Positions 41,510 through 49,737 of a DNA stretch of 64,000 bases are shown here, piece by piece. The position numbers and the translations under genes are program-made. Every line of letters begins with the position of its first letter. Position 1 is the stretch's first letter. Origin of the DNA: Solirubrobacter soli DSM 22325 (lineage in GTDB: Bacteria; Actinomycetota; Thermoleophilia; Solirubrobacterales; Solirubrobacteraceae). The notes under the pieces are model-generated. The model ran no database searches, had not been told where the DNA came from, and saw only the letters and a list, made by a program, of their open reading frames with translations. The stretch is from positions 810,422 through 874,421 of the forward strand of contig NZ_AUIK01000001.1 of assembly GCF_000423665.1 (NCBI RefSeq), read 5' to 3'.

Positions 41510-42944
41510 AGAAGCGCGTGAAGGTGAGCATCAGGCCGGACAGGTTCAGCGCGAGCAGGCCGCCCAGCACGAGCGCGCCGGCGAGCGCGCTCCAGCGCGG
41601 GCGCAGCGAGCTCACGACGAAGGCGACGGCGAGCCCGAACACGCTCACGAGCGGCAGCAGGTAGCGGCCGGTGATCAGCGGGTCCGGGCCGGTCGCGAGC
41701 GCGCGATAGGACGCCAGGTGCAGCAGCCCGAGCATCGACACCGCGATCGCCGCGAGCACGGCCAGTTGGGCCCAGCGGGCGCGCACCGCGGTCCAGCGGC
41801 CCACGAGGAACGCCGCCAGGCCGGCGAGGCCGATGGCGGCCACGCCCTGGATCAGCGCGTAGACCTTCGCCGGATAGCCGACCTCGAGGCTCGCGAAACG
41901 CCCGAAGAAGCCCTCGATGAACATCTGGTGGTACCCGTAGGACGGGCCGATGCGCGGGCCCATGAACGGCAGCCGCGGGAAGTAGAACTGCCACGTGTTG
42001 GAGATGAAGCCCTTCAGGCTCATCGCGCCGCCGTGGCTGATCGTGACCTCGCCGCCGTAGGCGCCCGTGTCCGGCGTGAGCAGGAAGCGATACGCCGCGG
42101 CCGCGACGGCCAGCAGCGCGACACCCGGCGCGAGCATGCGGCCCGCTTTCGCGATCGACGGCCGCCAGCGCAGCGCCACGATCACCAGCACGAGCGCCAG
42201 GGCGGGGAGCATCGCGATGCCGCGCCCGTGCGTCAGCGCCGAGGCGACGGCGAGTGCGCACGCGACGAGGATGCGGCGCGCGCTCGGGCCGCGGTTGACC
42301 AGCCGCAGCGCGGTGAACGTGAACGCGCTCCAGAGCGCGATCAGCAGGTTGTCGGCGTTGACCGTGCCGCTCATCATCGTCATCTGCGGCAGCAGCGCGA
42401 CGCTCGCCGTCGCGAGCACCCGCGGCCACGTCGCGCGGAAGAGCTCGCTCGCGGCCAGCCACGTGAACGCCACGGTCAGCAGGAACAGCACGCCGCTCGA
42501 CAGCCGCATCAGCGTCAACCGGTCCCAGAACGAGAACAGCGAGCCGATCTTGTACGGCACGACCTCGAACGCGTAGTACAGGGGCGGGTTCTTGGCCAGG
42601 GGGTTCGCGCCGGTGCCGTCCTTCGCCGCGGCCGGCCCGAGCGCGTCCAGCGTCTGCTGGAAGTGACGTTCCTCCACCTTCGACCACGCGGGGCGGGCGT
42701 CGGAGACGCCCGCGAGCTGGTTGAGGTTGAAGTAGTAGAGGGCGTTGGCGACCTGGGTCGAGTCCGGGTGATAGCCCGTCGTGACCGACGGCCGGTGCCC
42801 GGTCTCGGCCAGGTGCTGCGAGTAGTTGAAGTGCGCGGGCTCGTCCGGCCCCTGGAACGGCGCCAGCGTGAACGCCCAGGCGACGCTCAGCAGCGCCGCG
42901 ACGCCGAGCAACAGCGCCAACGGGCGCGGGATCCGCCGGAGCAT
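41502..42944 (-). CDS. DUF2142 membrane protein (GT-C-like)
   Basis: A 480-residue multispanning protein of the DUF2142 family. The first extracytoplasmic loop has FQGPDEPAHFNYSQHLAE, matching QAPDESVHFAYTQ in the paralogue at 44910-46466 and resembling the acidic metal/donor site of GT-C enzymes. NPPLYYAFEVVPYKIGS, GTVNADNLLIALW and ITGRYLLPLV are shared family blocks. ATG 42944 is 7 bp after the DUF2304 stop; ATG 43034 would add 30 poorly conserved basic residues. Likely a polyprenyl-phosphate-sugar-dependent transferase. Confidence 0.85.
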   Translation of the reverse strand: MLRRIPRPLALLLGVAALLSVAWAFTLAPFQGPDEPAHFNYSQHLAETGHRPSVTTGYHPDSTQVANALYYFNLNQLAGVSDARPAWSKVEERHFQQTLDALGPAAAKDGTGANPLAKNPPLYYAFEVVPYKIGSLFSFWDRLTLMRLSSGVLFLLTVAFTWLAASELFRATWPRVLATASVALLPQMTMMSGTVNADNLLIALWSAFTFTALRLVNRGPSARRILVACALAVASALTHGRGIAMLPALALVLVIVALRWRPSIAKAGRMLAPGVALLAVAAAAYRFLLTPDTGAYGGEVTISHGGAMSLKGFISNTWQFYFPRLPFMGPRIGPSYGYHQMFIEGFFGRFASLEVGYPAKVYALIQGVAAIGLAGLAAFLVGRWTAVRARWAQLAVLAAIAVSMLGLLHLASYRALATGPDPLITGRYLLPLVSVFGLAVAFVVSSLRPRWSALAGALVLGGLLALNLSGLMLTFTRFYA

Positions 42945-42951
42945 CCCTCGG

Positions 42952-43389
42952 CTAGCGCTTCCCAGACCGGCGAAAACCGCGCGATCCGAGCTGCGCGAAC
43001 GCCTCTTCAGGCTCGTCGTCCGCGTCATTCCCATTCGCTTCGACCTCTTGCCGGCGCATCCGCTCTTCGAGCATCGCGATGCGCTGGGCCAGGATCTTCG
43101 TCTGATCGCTCAGGCGCGACACCGCGATCGAGAAGTGCAGCAGCATCCACAGCACGAACCCGAAGGCCACGATGAACAGCGCGTTCGGCGGATACGCGAC
43201 GCCGACCGACTCGGCGATCTTGTCCAGCGCGCCGCGCCAGACCGCCAACGCCAGCAGGACCAGGCTCGACAGCAGCCACAACATCGCGTAGCGCTCGAGC
43301 AGGCGGCGCCGGCGGACGAGGTCGATCACGCCGACCAGCAGCATCGCGGCGACGCAGATGATCAGGATCTGGATGCGGCTCGAGTCCAT
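42952..43389 (-). CDS. DUF2304 membrane protein
   Basis: A 145-residue protein with three hydrophobic segments (about 5-24, 36-53, 68-90), followed by a coiled-coil-like stretch (AVSRLSDQTKILAQRIAMLEE) and an acidic-then-basic tail. DUF2304 proteins typically sit next to DPM1-like GT2 genes, as here (TGATG overlap with 43389-44150), and probably help anchor the synthase or move the lipid-linked sugar across the membrane. Its function is not established. Confidence 0.88.
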   Translation of the reverse strand: MDSSRIQILIICVAAMLLVGVIDLVRRRRLLERYAMLWLLSSLVLLALAVWRGALDKIAESVGVAYPPNALFIVAFGFVLWMLLHFSIAVSRLSDQTKILAQRIAMLEERMRRQEVEANGNDADDEPEEAFAQLGSRGFRRSGKR

Positions 43390-44150
43390 CAGATCGCGTG
43401 CTCCGCGGGGACGTGCGCGGCGTCCGTCGGCCCCGGCACCGCGCGCCGGCGCAGCAGCCCGACGAACAGCGCGAGCAGGACCTTGATCATGTAGTACGCC
43501 GACTTGCCCGAGCTGATCGACGACTGGCCGCCGCCGCGGTTGAACATCCGCACCGGGACCTCGAGCATCCGCAACCGGTGGTTGTGGAGCATCAGCACCG
43601 CCTCGACCTCGGGATAGTCGTGCGGGTAGTCAGCCGAGAACAGCTCGATCGCGCGCCGGTTGTAGAGCCGGAAGCCTGACGTCGGGTCCGTGATCGTCTG
43701 CCGCACGATCCGCGAGAGCAGGAACGCGAAGACGTGGATGCCGGTGCGGCGCGAGATCGGCGGGAGGTACTGACCCGGCTCCAGGAAGCGCGACCCGCAG
43801 ACCACGTCGACCGTCGGATCCTCGGCCATCACGGCCTGCAGCGTGGCGATCTCCGCCGGCTCGTGCTGGCCGTCGCCGTCGACCTGGATCATCCAGCGGT
43901 AGCCGTTCTCCTTGGCGAACACGAAACCGGCCTGCACCGCGCCGCCGATGCCGAGGTTGAACGGCATCTCCAGCACGTCCGCGCCCGCCGAGCGGGCCTC
44001 GGCCGTGGTCGCGTCCCTCGAGCCGTCGTTGACCACGATCACGTCGCACCACGGCGCCTTGGTGCGCACCGCGCACACGACGGAGGCGACGGTCGCGGCC
44101 TCGTTGAAGGCCGGGATGACTACGAGGTGTTCGTTTCTGACTCGGGTCAC
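43389..44150 (-). CDS. Polyprenyl-phosphate sugar synthase (DPM1-like GT2)
   Basis: A 253-residue GT2: VVIPAFNEAATVASVV, VIVVNDGSRDATTAEA, MIQVDGDGQHEPAEI (metal-binding DxD), and SGFRLYNRRAIELF. The FNRGGGQSSISSGKSAYYMI region and a short hydrophobic stretch near the C-terminus suit a membrane-peripheral enzyme that moves a sugar from a nucleotide donor onto polyprenyl phosphate. It would supply donors to the three GT-C-like proteins of the same operon. GTG 44150 was chosen; the frame is open further upstream. Confidence 0.92.
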   Translation of the reverse strand: MTRVRNEHLVVIPAFNEAATVASVVCAVRTKAPWCDVIVVNDGSRDATTAEARSAGADVLEMPFNLGIGGAVQAGFVFAKENGYRWMIQVDGDGQHEPAEIATLQAVMAEDPTVDVVCGSRFLEPGQYLPPISRRTGIHVFAFLLSRIVRQTITDPTSGFRLYNRRAIELFSADYPHDYPEVEAVLMLHNHRLRMLEVPVRMFNRGGGQSSISSGKSAYYMIKVLLALFVGLLRRRAVPGPTDAAHVPAEHAI

Positions 44151-44254
44151 GCTGAGGTTCCGTTCCCCACAGACACGTTTCCGAGCGGGGAAAGTTGCGC
44201 GCAGCCGGGCGCAGCGACGCCGGATCAGCCTACCAACGGCCCTAGCGGACTCCT

Positions 44255-44917
44255 TCAGGCTGCGGCTCGGCGCAAGGCCCAGACGACGCCGGCCGGAACG
44301 CCCAGCACCGCGAGCGCGAGCAGCGGCCACAGCAGCCACGGTCCCACGATTCCCGGGCGGAACGCGCTCGCGCGGTCGACGATGTCGCCGAGGTGGGCGA
44401 GCGGCGTGCCGGTCGCGCCTTCGTAGAACGCGAGGTACGCGTCGGCGTCCACCGGCGCGCCGTCGATCCGGCCCTCCGGACGCGACTGGGTGCGGGTCTC
44501 GGCGGTCGCCGTCAGCGAGACTGGGGTGTTGCCGCGACGGGCGATGCAGACCGTGCCGAGCCGCGCGTCGGGCGGCGGGGTGATCCGCGGTGCCACCGTC
44601 GTCGCGTCCGCGTAGCCGGCGGGCACGGTGGCGCGCGCGCTGTAGCCCGGCGCCGCGAGCGTCACCGCCAGCTCCGGTCCGGGCGCGCCGCCGGTGATCG
44701 CCGTGAAGCGCACCTGGCGCGCGTCCGGCGGGATCGTGACGCGCGAGATGCACAGCGGCTGGTTCGCGGGCAGCGCGAGCGGGGTCACGTTGAACAGCGG
44801 CCGCGGCGAGGGTGTCGAGGCCACGAGGTCGTGGTCGCGCAGCAGGAACGGCACGAAGAACGCCGCCGCGACGAGGCACACGACGGCGGCCGCGACGGTG
44901 ATCGGCCGCCTAGACAT
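44255..44917 (-). CDS. Stand-alone ectodomain protein with flanking helices
   Basis: A 220-residue protein: N-terminal helix (about 6-26), an exported domain with two Cys (QPLCISRV and GTVCIARR), and a C-terminal helix (PWLLWPLLALAVLGVPAGVV). It is homologous to the first about 200 residues of the protein at 38708-41509, including VASTP at the domain start, the GTxC block and an LG-x-RAS-x-xRPG stretch before the last helix. ATG 44917 lies inside the last codons of the DUF2142 gene (8-bp overlap), the same arrangement as in the other pair. Possibly a partner subunit or regulator of the DUF2142 protein. Confidence 0.75.
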   Translation of the reverse strand: MSRRPITVAAAVVCLVAAAFFVPFLLRDHDLVASTPSPRPLFNVTPLALPANQPLCISRVTIPPDARQVRFTAITGGAPGPELAVTLAAPGYSARATVPAGYADATTVAPRITPPPDARLGTVCIARRGNTPVSLTATAETRTQSRPEGRIDGAPVDADAYLAFYEGATGTPLAHLGDIVDRASAFRPGIVGPWLLWPLLALAVLGVPAGVVWALRRAAA

Positions 44918-46466
44918 AGAACCGCACCAGGGTCATGCCGAGGCCGCTGATCCCGAGCAGCGCGCCGGTCAGCAGGAGCGTGGTGCCGGTCGCCAGCGAG
45001 GCGCGGCGCGGCAGCGCCCGCACGATCGCCGCGATCGCGAGCCCGAACAGCGGCAGCAGCACGAACAGGTAGCGGCCGACGATGATCGGGTCGCCGGCTT
45101 CGATCTGCAGGCTGCGATACGCGGCGAAGTGCAGCGAGGCGATCAGCACGACCGGCGCGGCCCCGAGCATCAGCGCGACGTCCCAGCGCGCGCGGATCGC
45201 CGCGCGGGCGCGGAAGAGGGTCACCGCGAGCGCGGCCAGCCCGGCGAGCGTCGCCACCGCGAGCAGCCGGTAGACCGTTTCCGGCCAGCGCACCTCAAGC
45301 GACGCGAAGACGCCGTAGAACGTGTCCACGAACGCCTGCTGGGCGCCGTAGTCGGGGCCGATCGCCTGGGTCATGAACGGCAGCTTGGGCAGGTAGAACT
45401 GCCACACGTAGGACACGAACTGGCGCACGTCGAAGCCCGCGCCGCTGGTCGAGTCCAGGACGCCGAGGCCCGCGACGAGCGCGAGGAGCACGCCCGCCGC
45501 CGCGACCGCGGCCCCGCCGACGAGCACCTTCGTGCTGAAGCGGTGCCGTAGCCCGAGCCCCGCCGCCAGCAGCGCCAGCAGCGCGAGCGGGGCGCCGCGC
45601 GGGTGGGTGAGGACCGCGGCCGCGGCGAGCGCCGCCAGCCCGCCGGCGGTGAGCGGCGTCAGCCCGCGGCTCACCACCCGCACCGCGAGCGTCAGGAACA
45701 GCGCCCAGATCGCGGTGAGCAGCGGGTCGGGCGAGACGCCCGCGACGACGAACGCGAACTGCGGCTGGACGGCGACGGCGCCGGCCGCGATCGTGCGCGC
45801 CCAGGTGTCGTCGCCGAAGATCTGGCCGGCGAGCCGCCAGGTCAGCGCGATCGTCAGCAGGTAGAGCGGCAGGTTCGCCAGTCGCATCGCGAACAGCCGG
45901 TCGAAGAAGTCGCCCCAGGACGCGAGCTCGTAGGCGACCCCGGCGTACAGGTACGAGCCGGGCGGGTTGCGCGAGGCCGTGTTCGGGCCGGTCTTCGCGT
46001 CGCGCGCGTCCGGCCCGAGCGTGCGGTCGTGGGCGTGCCACAGCCGCTCGTCGAGCCCGGTCCAGTACGGGCGCGCGCTGAGGTTCCCGACCAGCGGGCG
46101 CAGGCCGGCGTCGAGCCCCACCGCCTCGAGTTCGGGCGAGAACGGATCGCCGTCGCCCTCGAGCGGCGGCCGCTCGTGCGTCTCGACCAGCCGCTGCGTG
46201 TACGCGAAGTGCACCGACTCGTCCGGCGCCTGCAGCGCGGGCAGCACCAGCATCCAGGCGAGGAACTGGACCGTCGCGACGAGGAGGAGCGCGACGAGCG
46301 GCGCGCGCGTGGCCGCGCGGGGCCGCGCCTCGCCGCCCAGCCGCGTCCCGGCGCCCGGCCGCGCCTCGCCGCCCCGCGGCTCGCCGCCCGGCCGCGCCTC
46401 GCCGCCCCGCGGCTCGCGGGCCGGCCCCGTCCCGGCGCGGGGCGGCGTGGCGTCGGCGTCGCTCAT
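44910..46466 (-). CDS. DUF2142 membrane protein (GT-C-like)
   Basis: A 518-residue paralogue of 41502-42944. A Pro/Gly/Arg-rich N-terminal tail of about 50 residues, encoded by a 33-bp tandem repeat, precedes the first helix. The first loop reads LQAPDESVHFAYTQRLVE; further blocks are NPPGSYLYAGVAYEL, AGVSPDPLLTAIWALF and VGRYLFVLLPLFG. ATG 46466 overlaps the upstream glycosyltransferase stop (ATGA). Expected to act on the outer face of the membrane with a polyprenyl-phosphate donor; the reaction is unproven. Confidence 0.85.
   Translation of the reverse strand: MSDADATPPRAGTGPAREPRGGEARPGGEPRGGEARPGAGTRLGGEARPRAATRAPLVALLLVATVQFLAWMLVLPALQAPDESVHFAYTQRLVETHERPPLEGDGDPFSPELEAVGLDAGLRPLVGNLSARPYWTGLDERLWHAHDRTLGPDARDAKTGPNTASRNPPGSYLYAGVAYELASWGDFFDRLFAMRLANLPLYLLTIALTWRLAGQIFGDDTWARTIAAGAVAVQPQFAFVVAGVSPDPLLTAIWALFLTLAVRVVSRGLTPLTAGGLAALAAAAVLTHPRGAPLALLALLAAGLGLRHRFSTKVLVGGAAVAAAGVLLALVAGLGVLDSTSGAGFDVRQFVSYVWQFYLPKLPFMTQAIGPDYGAQQAFVDTFYGVFASLEVRWPETVYRLLAVATLAGLAALAVTLFRARAAIRARWDVALMLGAAPVVLIASLHFAAYRSLQIEAGDPIIVGRYLFVLLPLFGLAIAAIVRALPRRASLATGTTLLLTGALLGISGLGMTLVRFYV
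46353..46418 (-). repeat. 33-bp tandem repeat in the DUF2142 N-terminus
   Basis: Two adjacent, almost identical 33-bp units (46353-46385 and 46386-46418), with a partial third unit at lower coordinates. They encode an 11-residue unit, EPRGGEARPGG, in the cytoplasmic tail of the DUF2142 protein. The length is a multiple of three, so copy-number change would keep the frame. Confidence 0.85.
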
Positions 46467-47626
46467 GGGCGCGCGGCCTCGAGGCCCGCCTCGACCGCCG
46501 CGGCGGCCGCTTCCCACGTTCTCGTCGCCGCCCACGCGTGGCCGGCCTGCGCGCGGGCGCCGCGTTCGTCCAGCAGTCGTTCGAGGGCGCTCGCGAGCGC
46601 GCGCGGCGTCGGGTCGGCCAGCTCGATCGGCGAGTCGCCGAACGCGGCCTCGGTGCTCGGCGTCCTGAGCTCGACCGCGGGCAGCCCGCAGGCGACCATC
46701 TCCTGCGCGACCAGCGAGTGGTTGGTGAGCGAGAGGACGAGCCCCGCGCTCGCTCCGGCGTACGCGCGGGCGACCTCCGGCGGGTCGAGGATGCCGAGCT
46801 GCGTGAACGGCGTCTCCAACGGCGCCGCGTCGCCGTACAGCGCGATCTCCGTCTGCGGGCGGCGGGCGTGCAGCTCGTTCAGCGCCAGCAACCCGAGCGG
46901 GACCGCGCGGCGCGCCGTCGCGGCGCGGGCGTAGAAGAGGACGCGGTCCGCGCGGGGGACGTCCGGCTGCGGGCGGTAGGTCGAGTGGTCGATGCCGAGG
47001 TCGAACGGCGTGGCGATCAGCCCGCGCGCACGCATCCGCTCGGCCAGCCATGTCCCGGCCGTGATGGCAGGCAGCCGGAACGCCTGCTCGGCCCACAGCC
47101 GCTCCGCGGACGCCGGGTAGAACTCGGGCTCGTCGTCCTGCACGAGGTGGGCACGCGCCTCGCAGCCCTTCAGCCGCAGGACGGGCGCCACCGTCTGCCA
47201 GCCGGTCGCGACCGCGACACCGGCTCCGCTCCAGGCGCTCAGGTCGTCCTGGACGGGCGCGTCGAACGGTCCGAAGAACGCCTTGAACGCGGCGGCGCCG
47301 CCGGAGGTCTGCTGCGGGTCGTGGATCCACAGCTCGCACGGATGGCCGCGCGCCTCGAGCCCGCGCACGAGGTTGGAGATCGTCGTGTGCCCGCCGCTCC
47401 CGCGCCGGAACCCGGGGACGATGAACGCGACCCGCCGGTCCCCGCGCGCGGCGACGAGCGGGACGACGCCGTCGCGCTCGAGCGCGGCGATGTCGGCGAA
47501 CGGCGTGACGAGATCCTCCGGCGTCTTCTGCGCCGCGACGAGCTGCGTGGTCAGCCGCCGCGCGGGCGAGCTGCGCAACGCGCGCTGTGCGACTGCGCTC
47601 TGGGCGAGGCGTTTGAGGCGCGTCAT
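46463..47626 (-). CDS. WsaF-like GT4 glycosyltransferase
   Basis: A 387-residue GT-B enzyme. VAFIVPGFRRGSGGHTTI opens the acceptor domain, AHLVQDDEPEFYPASAE is the block I associate with WsaF-type rhamnosyltransferases, and the C-terminal domain has DRVLFYARAATARRAVPLGLLA. The donor domain is less conserved, with GLVLSLTNHSLVAQEMVACGLPAVEL in the E-x7-E region. ATG 47626 overlaps the upstream stop (ATGA). Probably transfers rhamnose or a related deoxysugar; that is family-based inference. Confidence 0.82.
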   Translation of the reverse strand: MTRLKRLAQSAVAQRALRSSPARRLTTQLVAAQKTPEDLVTPFADIAALERDGVVPLVAARGDRRVAFIVPGFRRGSGGHTTISNLVRGLEARGHPCELWIHDPQQTSGGAAAFKAFFGPFDAPVQDDLSAWSGAGVAVATGWQTVAPVLRLKGCEARAHLVQDDEPEFYPASAERLWAEQAFRLPAITAGTWLAERMRARGLIATPFDLGIDHSTYRPQPDVPRADRVLFYARAATARRAVPLGLLALNELHARRPQTEIALYGDAAPLETPFTQLGILDPPEVARAYAGASAGLVLSLTNHSLVAQEMVACGLPAVELRTPSTEAAFGDSPIELADPTPRALASALERLLDERGARAQAGHAWAATRTWEAAAAAVEAGLEAARP

Positions 47627-48846
47627 CTCCGCACCGCGCGGCGGGCGGCGCCCCACGCGCGTTTCGCCGGGCGGGACAGCCAGCGCGCGCCCGGGCGTTG
47701 CAGCGCGCGGTCGACGGCCATGATCGGGGCGGCGCGGTAGCGCAGGCGGTCGCGTTCGGCCGCGACCAGCGCGTGGCGCTCGATGCCGCCGCGCAGCTCG
47801 GCCAGCAGCCGCGCGTCGAACGGGCGGCCGGCGAGCGGCTCGCGGCGGGCGATCTCGCGTAGCGCGGCGGCCATCACGGTGCCCTGCTGCGACCACGACG
47901 GCCAGCCGCGGGCGGTCGCCAGCGCGCCCCAGCGCAGGCGGTGCAACAGCGCGTTGTCGGTGGCGAGCAGGTCGAGCGCGCGGGCGGTTCCGCGCGGGTC
48001 GTCCCAATCGACGACCAGCCCGTTCTCGCCGTGCTCGACGTACTCCTCGTGGCCGGTCACGGCGGTGATCACGCACGTCGCGCCGCGATGGAAGCCCTCG
48101 AGCGGCGGCCCGAACATCCCCTCGACCCGCGAGAGCTTGAGGACGACGTCGTGCTCCTCGTAGACGACGGCGAGCTCGCGCTGGGACACCGGTCCGAGCG
48201 CGATGTCGGCGCCGGGCAGCTTGCGCGCGTCCGGCGTGATCGTCGTGACGATCCTCGGCGCGCGCATCTGCTGGACCGCCTCGAGCGCCTCGCCGACGCC
48301 CTTGAACCACACGCCCGGGTTGCCCTCGATCAGGATCCGCAGCGGCTCGCCGCCGCCGCGCACGGCCGGCGCGGCGACCGGGGTGAAGACGTCCTTGTCG
48401 ATCCCGTTGCGGACGAGCAGGCAGCGGCGCTCGGGCATCAGCGACTCCAACGCTTCAGCGATCCACCGTGCTTCGGTGATGACCTCCAGCGGCAGGTCGT
48501 ACGTCAGCGCGGCGGCGAGCCGCGGCGCCTCGTGCGGCATGTAGAAGCGGTCCTCGAGCGACTGGACGAAGTACGCGTGGCGCCCCGCCTGCAGCTCGAG
48601 CGCCGCGCCGAGCGTCTCCCACCACGTCGCGACGACGACGTCGTAGCGCAGCGCCCGCGCCCGCTCCATCCCGTGCACCGCGACCTCGGCCAGGCCGGGG
48701 AAGCCCCACTCCGGCTCGGCCTGCTCGCGCGCGAGCACGAGCTCGACGTCGAAGCCGTGCTTGCCCACGAGCTGGCGCGCGTGCTCGATGACGACGCCGA
48801 CCCCGCCCGAGAGCTGCAGGTCGTTGACGACGAACGCGACCCTCAC
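47623..48846 (-). CDS. GT4 glycosyltransferase
   Basis: A 407-residue GT-B enzyme: VNDLQLSGGVGVVIEHA, YFVQSLEDRFYMPHEAP, VRNGIDKDVF, IEGNPGVWFKGV, and a variant E-x7-E, VEGMFGPPLEGFHRGAT, followed by GHEEYVEHGENGLVVDWDDP. It is a close paralogue of 51299-52525. GTG 48846 overlaps the methyltransferase stop (GTGA). The basic C-terminal tail (SRPAKRAWGAARRAVRR) may bind membranes. With the CgeB-like gene at 49738 it forms one of two duplicated pairs. Confidence 0.87.
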   Translation of the reverse strand: MRVAFVVNDLQLSGGVGVVIEHARQLVGKHGFDVELVLAREQAEPEWGFPGLAEVAVHGMERARALRYDVVVATWWETLGAALELQAGRHAYFVQSLEDRFYMPHEAPRLAAALTYDLPLEVITEARWIAEALESLMPERRCLLVRNGIDKDVFTPVAAPAVRGGGEPLRILIEGNPGVWFKGVGEALEAVQQMRAPRIVTTITPDARKLPGADIALGPVSQRELAVVYEEHDVVLKLSRVEGMFGPPLEGFHRGATCVITAVTGHEEYVEHGENGLVVDWDDPRGTARALDLLATDNALLHRLRWGALATARGWPSWSQQGTVMAAALREIARREPLAGRPFDARLLAELRGGIERHALVAAERDRLRYRAAPIMAVDRALQRPGARWLSRPAKRAWGAARRAVRR

Positions 48847-49712
48847 GGAAAGTCGAGCGGCGCGGTGGTCGGCGTCTTCCCGAGCTTGGTCTCGAGCTCG
48901 TTCATGTAGCCGCGCCACTCCCCGAACTCGCGCTGCGCCCACTGGATGCGGTCCTCGTAGAACGCGAGGTTGGCCTCGCGCTGGCGCTCCCAGCGGCGCT
49001 GCTCGGCGAGGTCGGTCTGGGCGACCGCGCTGCGCGGCAGGATCTCGCCCGCCCGGGCGCCGAACGCGACGAGGTAGTGCGAGGGGACCGCGTCCGGCAG
49101 CGGCGCGAAGGCGGGCGCCTCGAGCGCCGACGTCCCCTCCGGCACGATCGACGATCCCTGCATCGGCACCTGCTTGGCGACGACGTGGTCGGCGGGCAGC
49201 AGCCGGCGCAGCTCCTCGAACGCTCCCTCGCCCCACATCGTGGTGTGCCAGGGGGACTCGATCGGCCAGAACGCATCGTTGGGGACGCTGGCGACGACGG
49301 TGAAGTCGCGCTGGGTCGCCAGCTCGACGAGCAGCTCGACGACCCCCGTGTAGCGCTCGAGGTGCTCGATCACCTCGAAGCACGTCGCGACGCCGTCGCG
49401 GGCGTCGCCCAATGCACGCCGCACCTCGTTCAGGCCGTCCTCGGAGGCCAGATCGGCGACCACCTCGACGGTCGCGCCGGCGGGGACGTCGCGGGCGGCT
49501 TCGTGCAGCGCATCCTCGGAGGCGTCGACGAGCACGGCGCGCGCCGCCCCCTCGCCGCGCAGCGCCGCCGCGGCGGCCACGCCGGCGCCGCACCCGAGGT
49601 CGAGCCAGACCGGCGCGGAGCGGACCAGCGGAGCGGCCGTCTCGTAGCGCAGCTGGTGCTCGATCCGGATCGACGGCGGCGTCTCGCCGGTGATGCGCTC
49701 CTGCCATTGCAT
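48843..49712 (-). CDS. SAM-dependent methyltransferase with C-terminal coiled coil
   Basis: A 289-residue class I methyltransferase: VWLDLGCGAGVAAAAAL (SAM loop), AVLVDASEDALHEA, CFEVIEHLERYTGVVELLVE and TVVASVPNDAFWPIES. It is followed by a charged, helical segment (about 235-280, EQRRWERQREANLAFYEDRI) likely to be a coiled coil. First gene of the long minus-strand operon ending at 37927. Divergent from the CgeB-like gene 25 bp away. Substrate probably a glycan or lipid-linked sugar. Confidence 0.83.
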   Translation of the reverse strand: MQWQERITGETPPSIRIEHQLRYETAAPLVRSAPVWLDLGCGAGVAAAAALRGEGAARAVLVDASEDALHEAARDVPAGATVEVVADLASEDGLNEVRRALGDARDGVATCFEVIEHLERYTGVVELLVELATQRDFTVVASVPNDAFWPIESPWHTTMWGEGAFEELRRLLPADHVVAKQVPMQGSSIVPEGTSALEAPAFAPLPDAVPSHYLVAFGARAGEILPRSAVAQTDLAEQRRWERQREANLAFYEDRIQWAQREFGEWRGYMNELETKLGKTPTTAPLDFP

Positions 49713-49737
49713 GGCGGCCAGCGTACACTCACCCCCC

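Noticed and set aside
46321-46430. GC-rich direct repeats that could suggest a CRISPR array.
   Set aside because: Units are contiguous 33-bp repeats without spacers and lie inside a coding frame.
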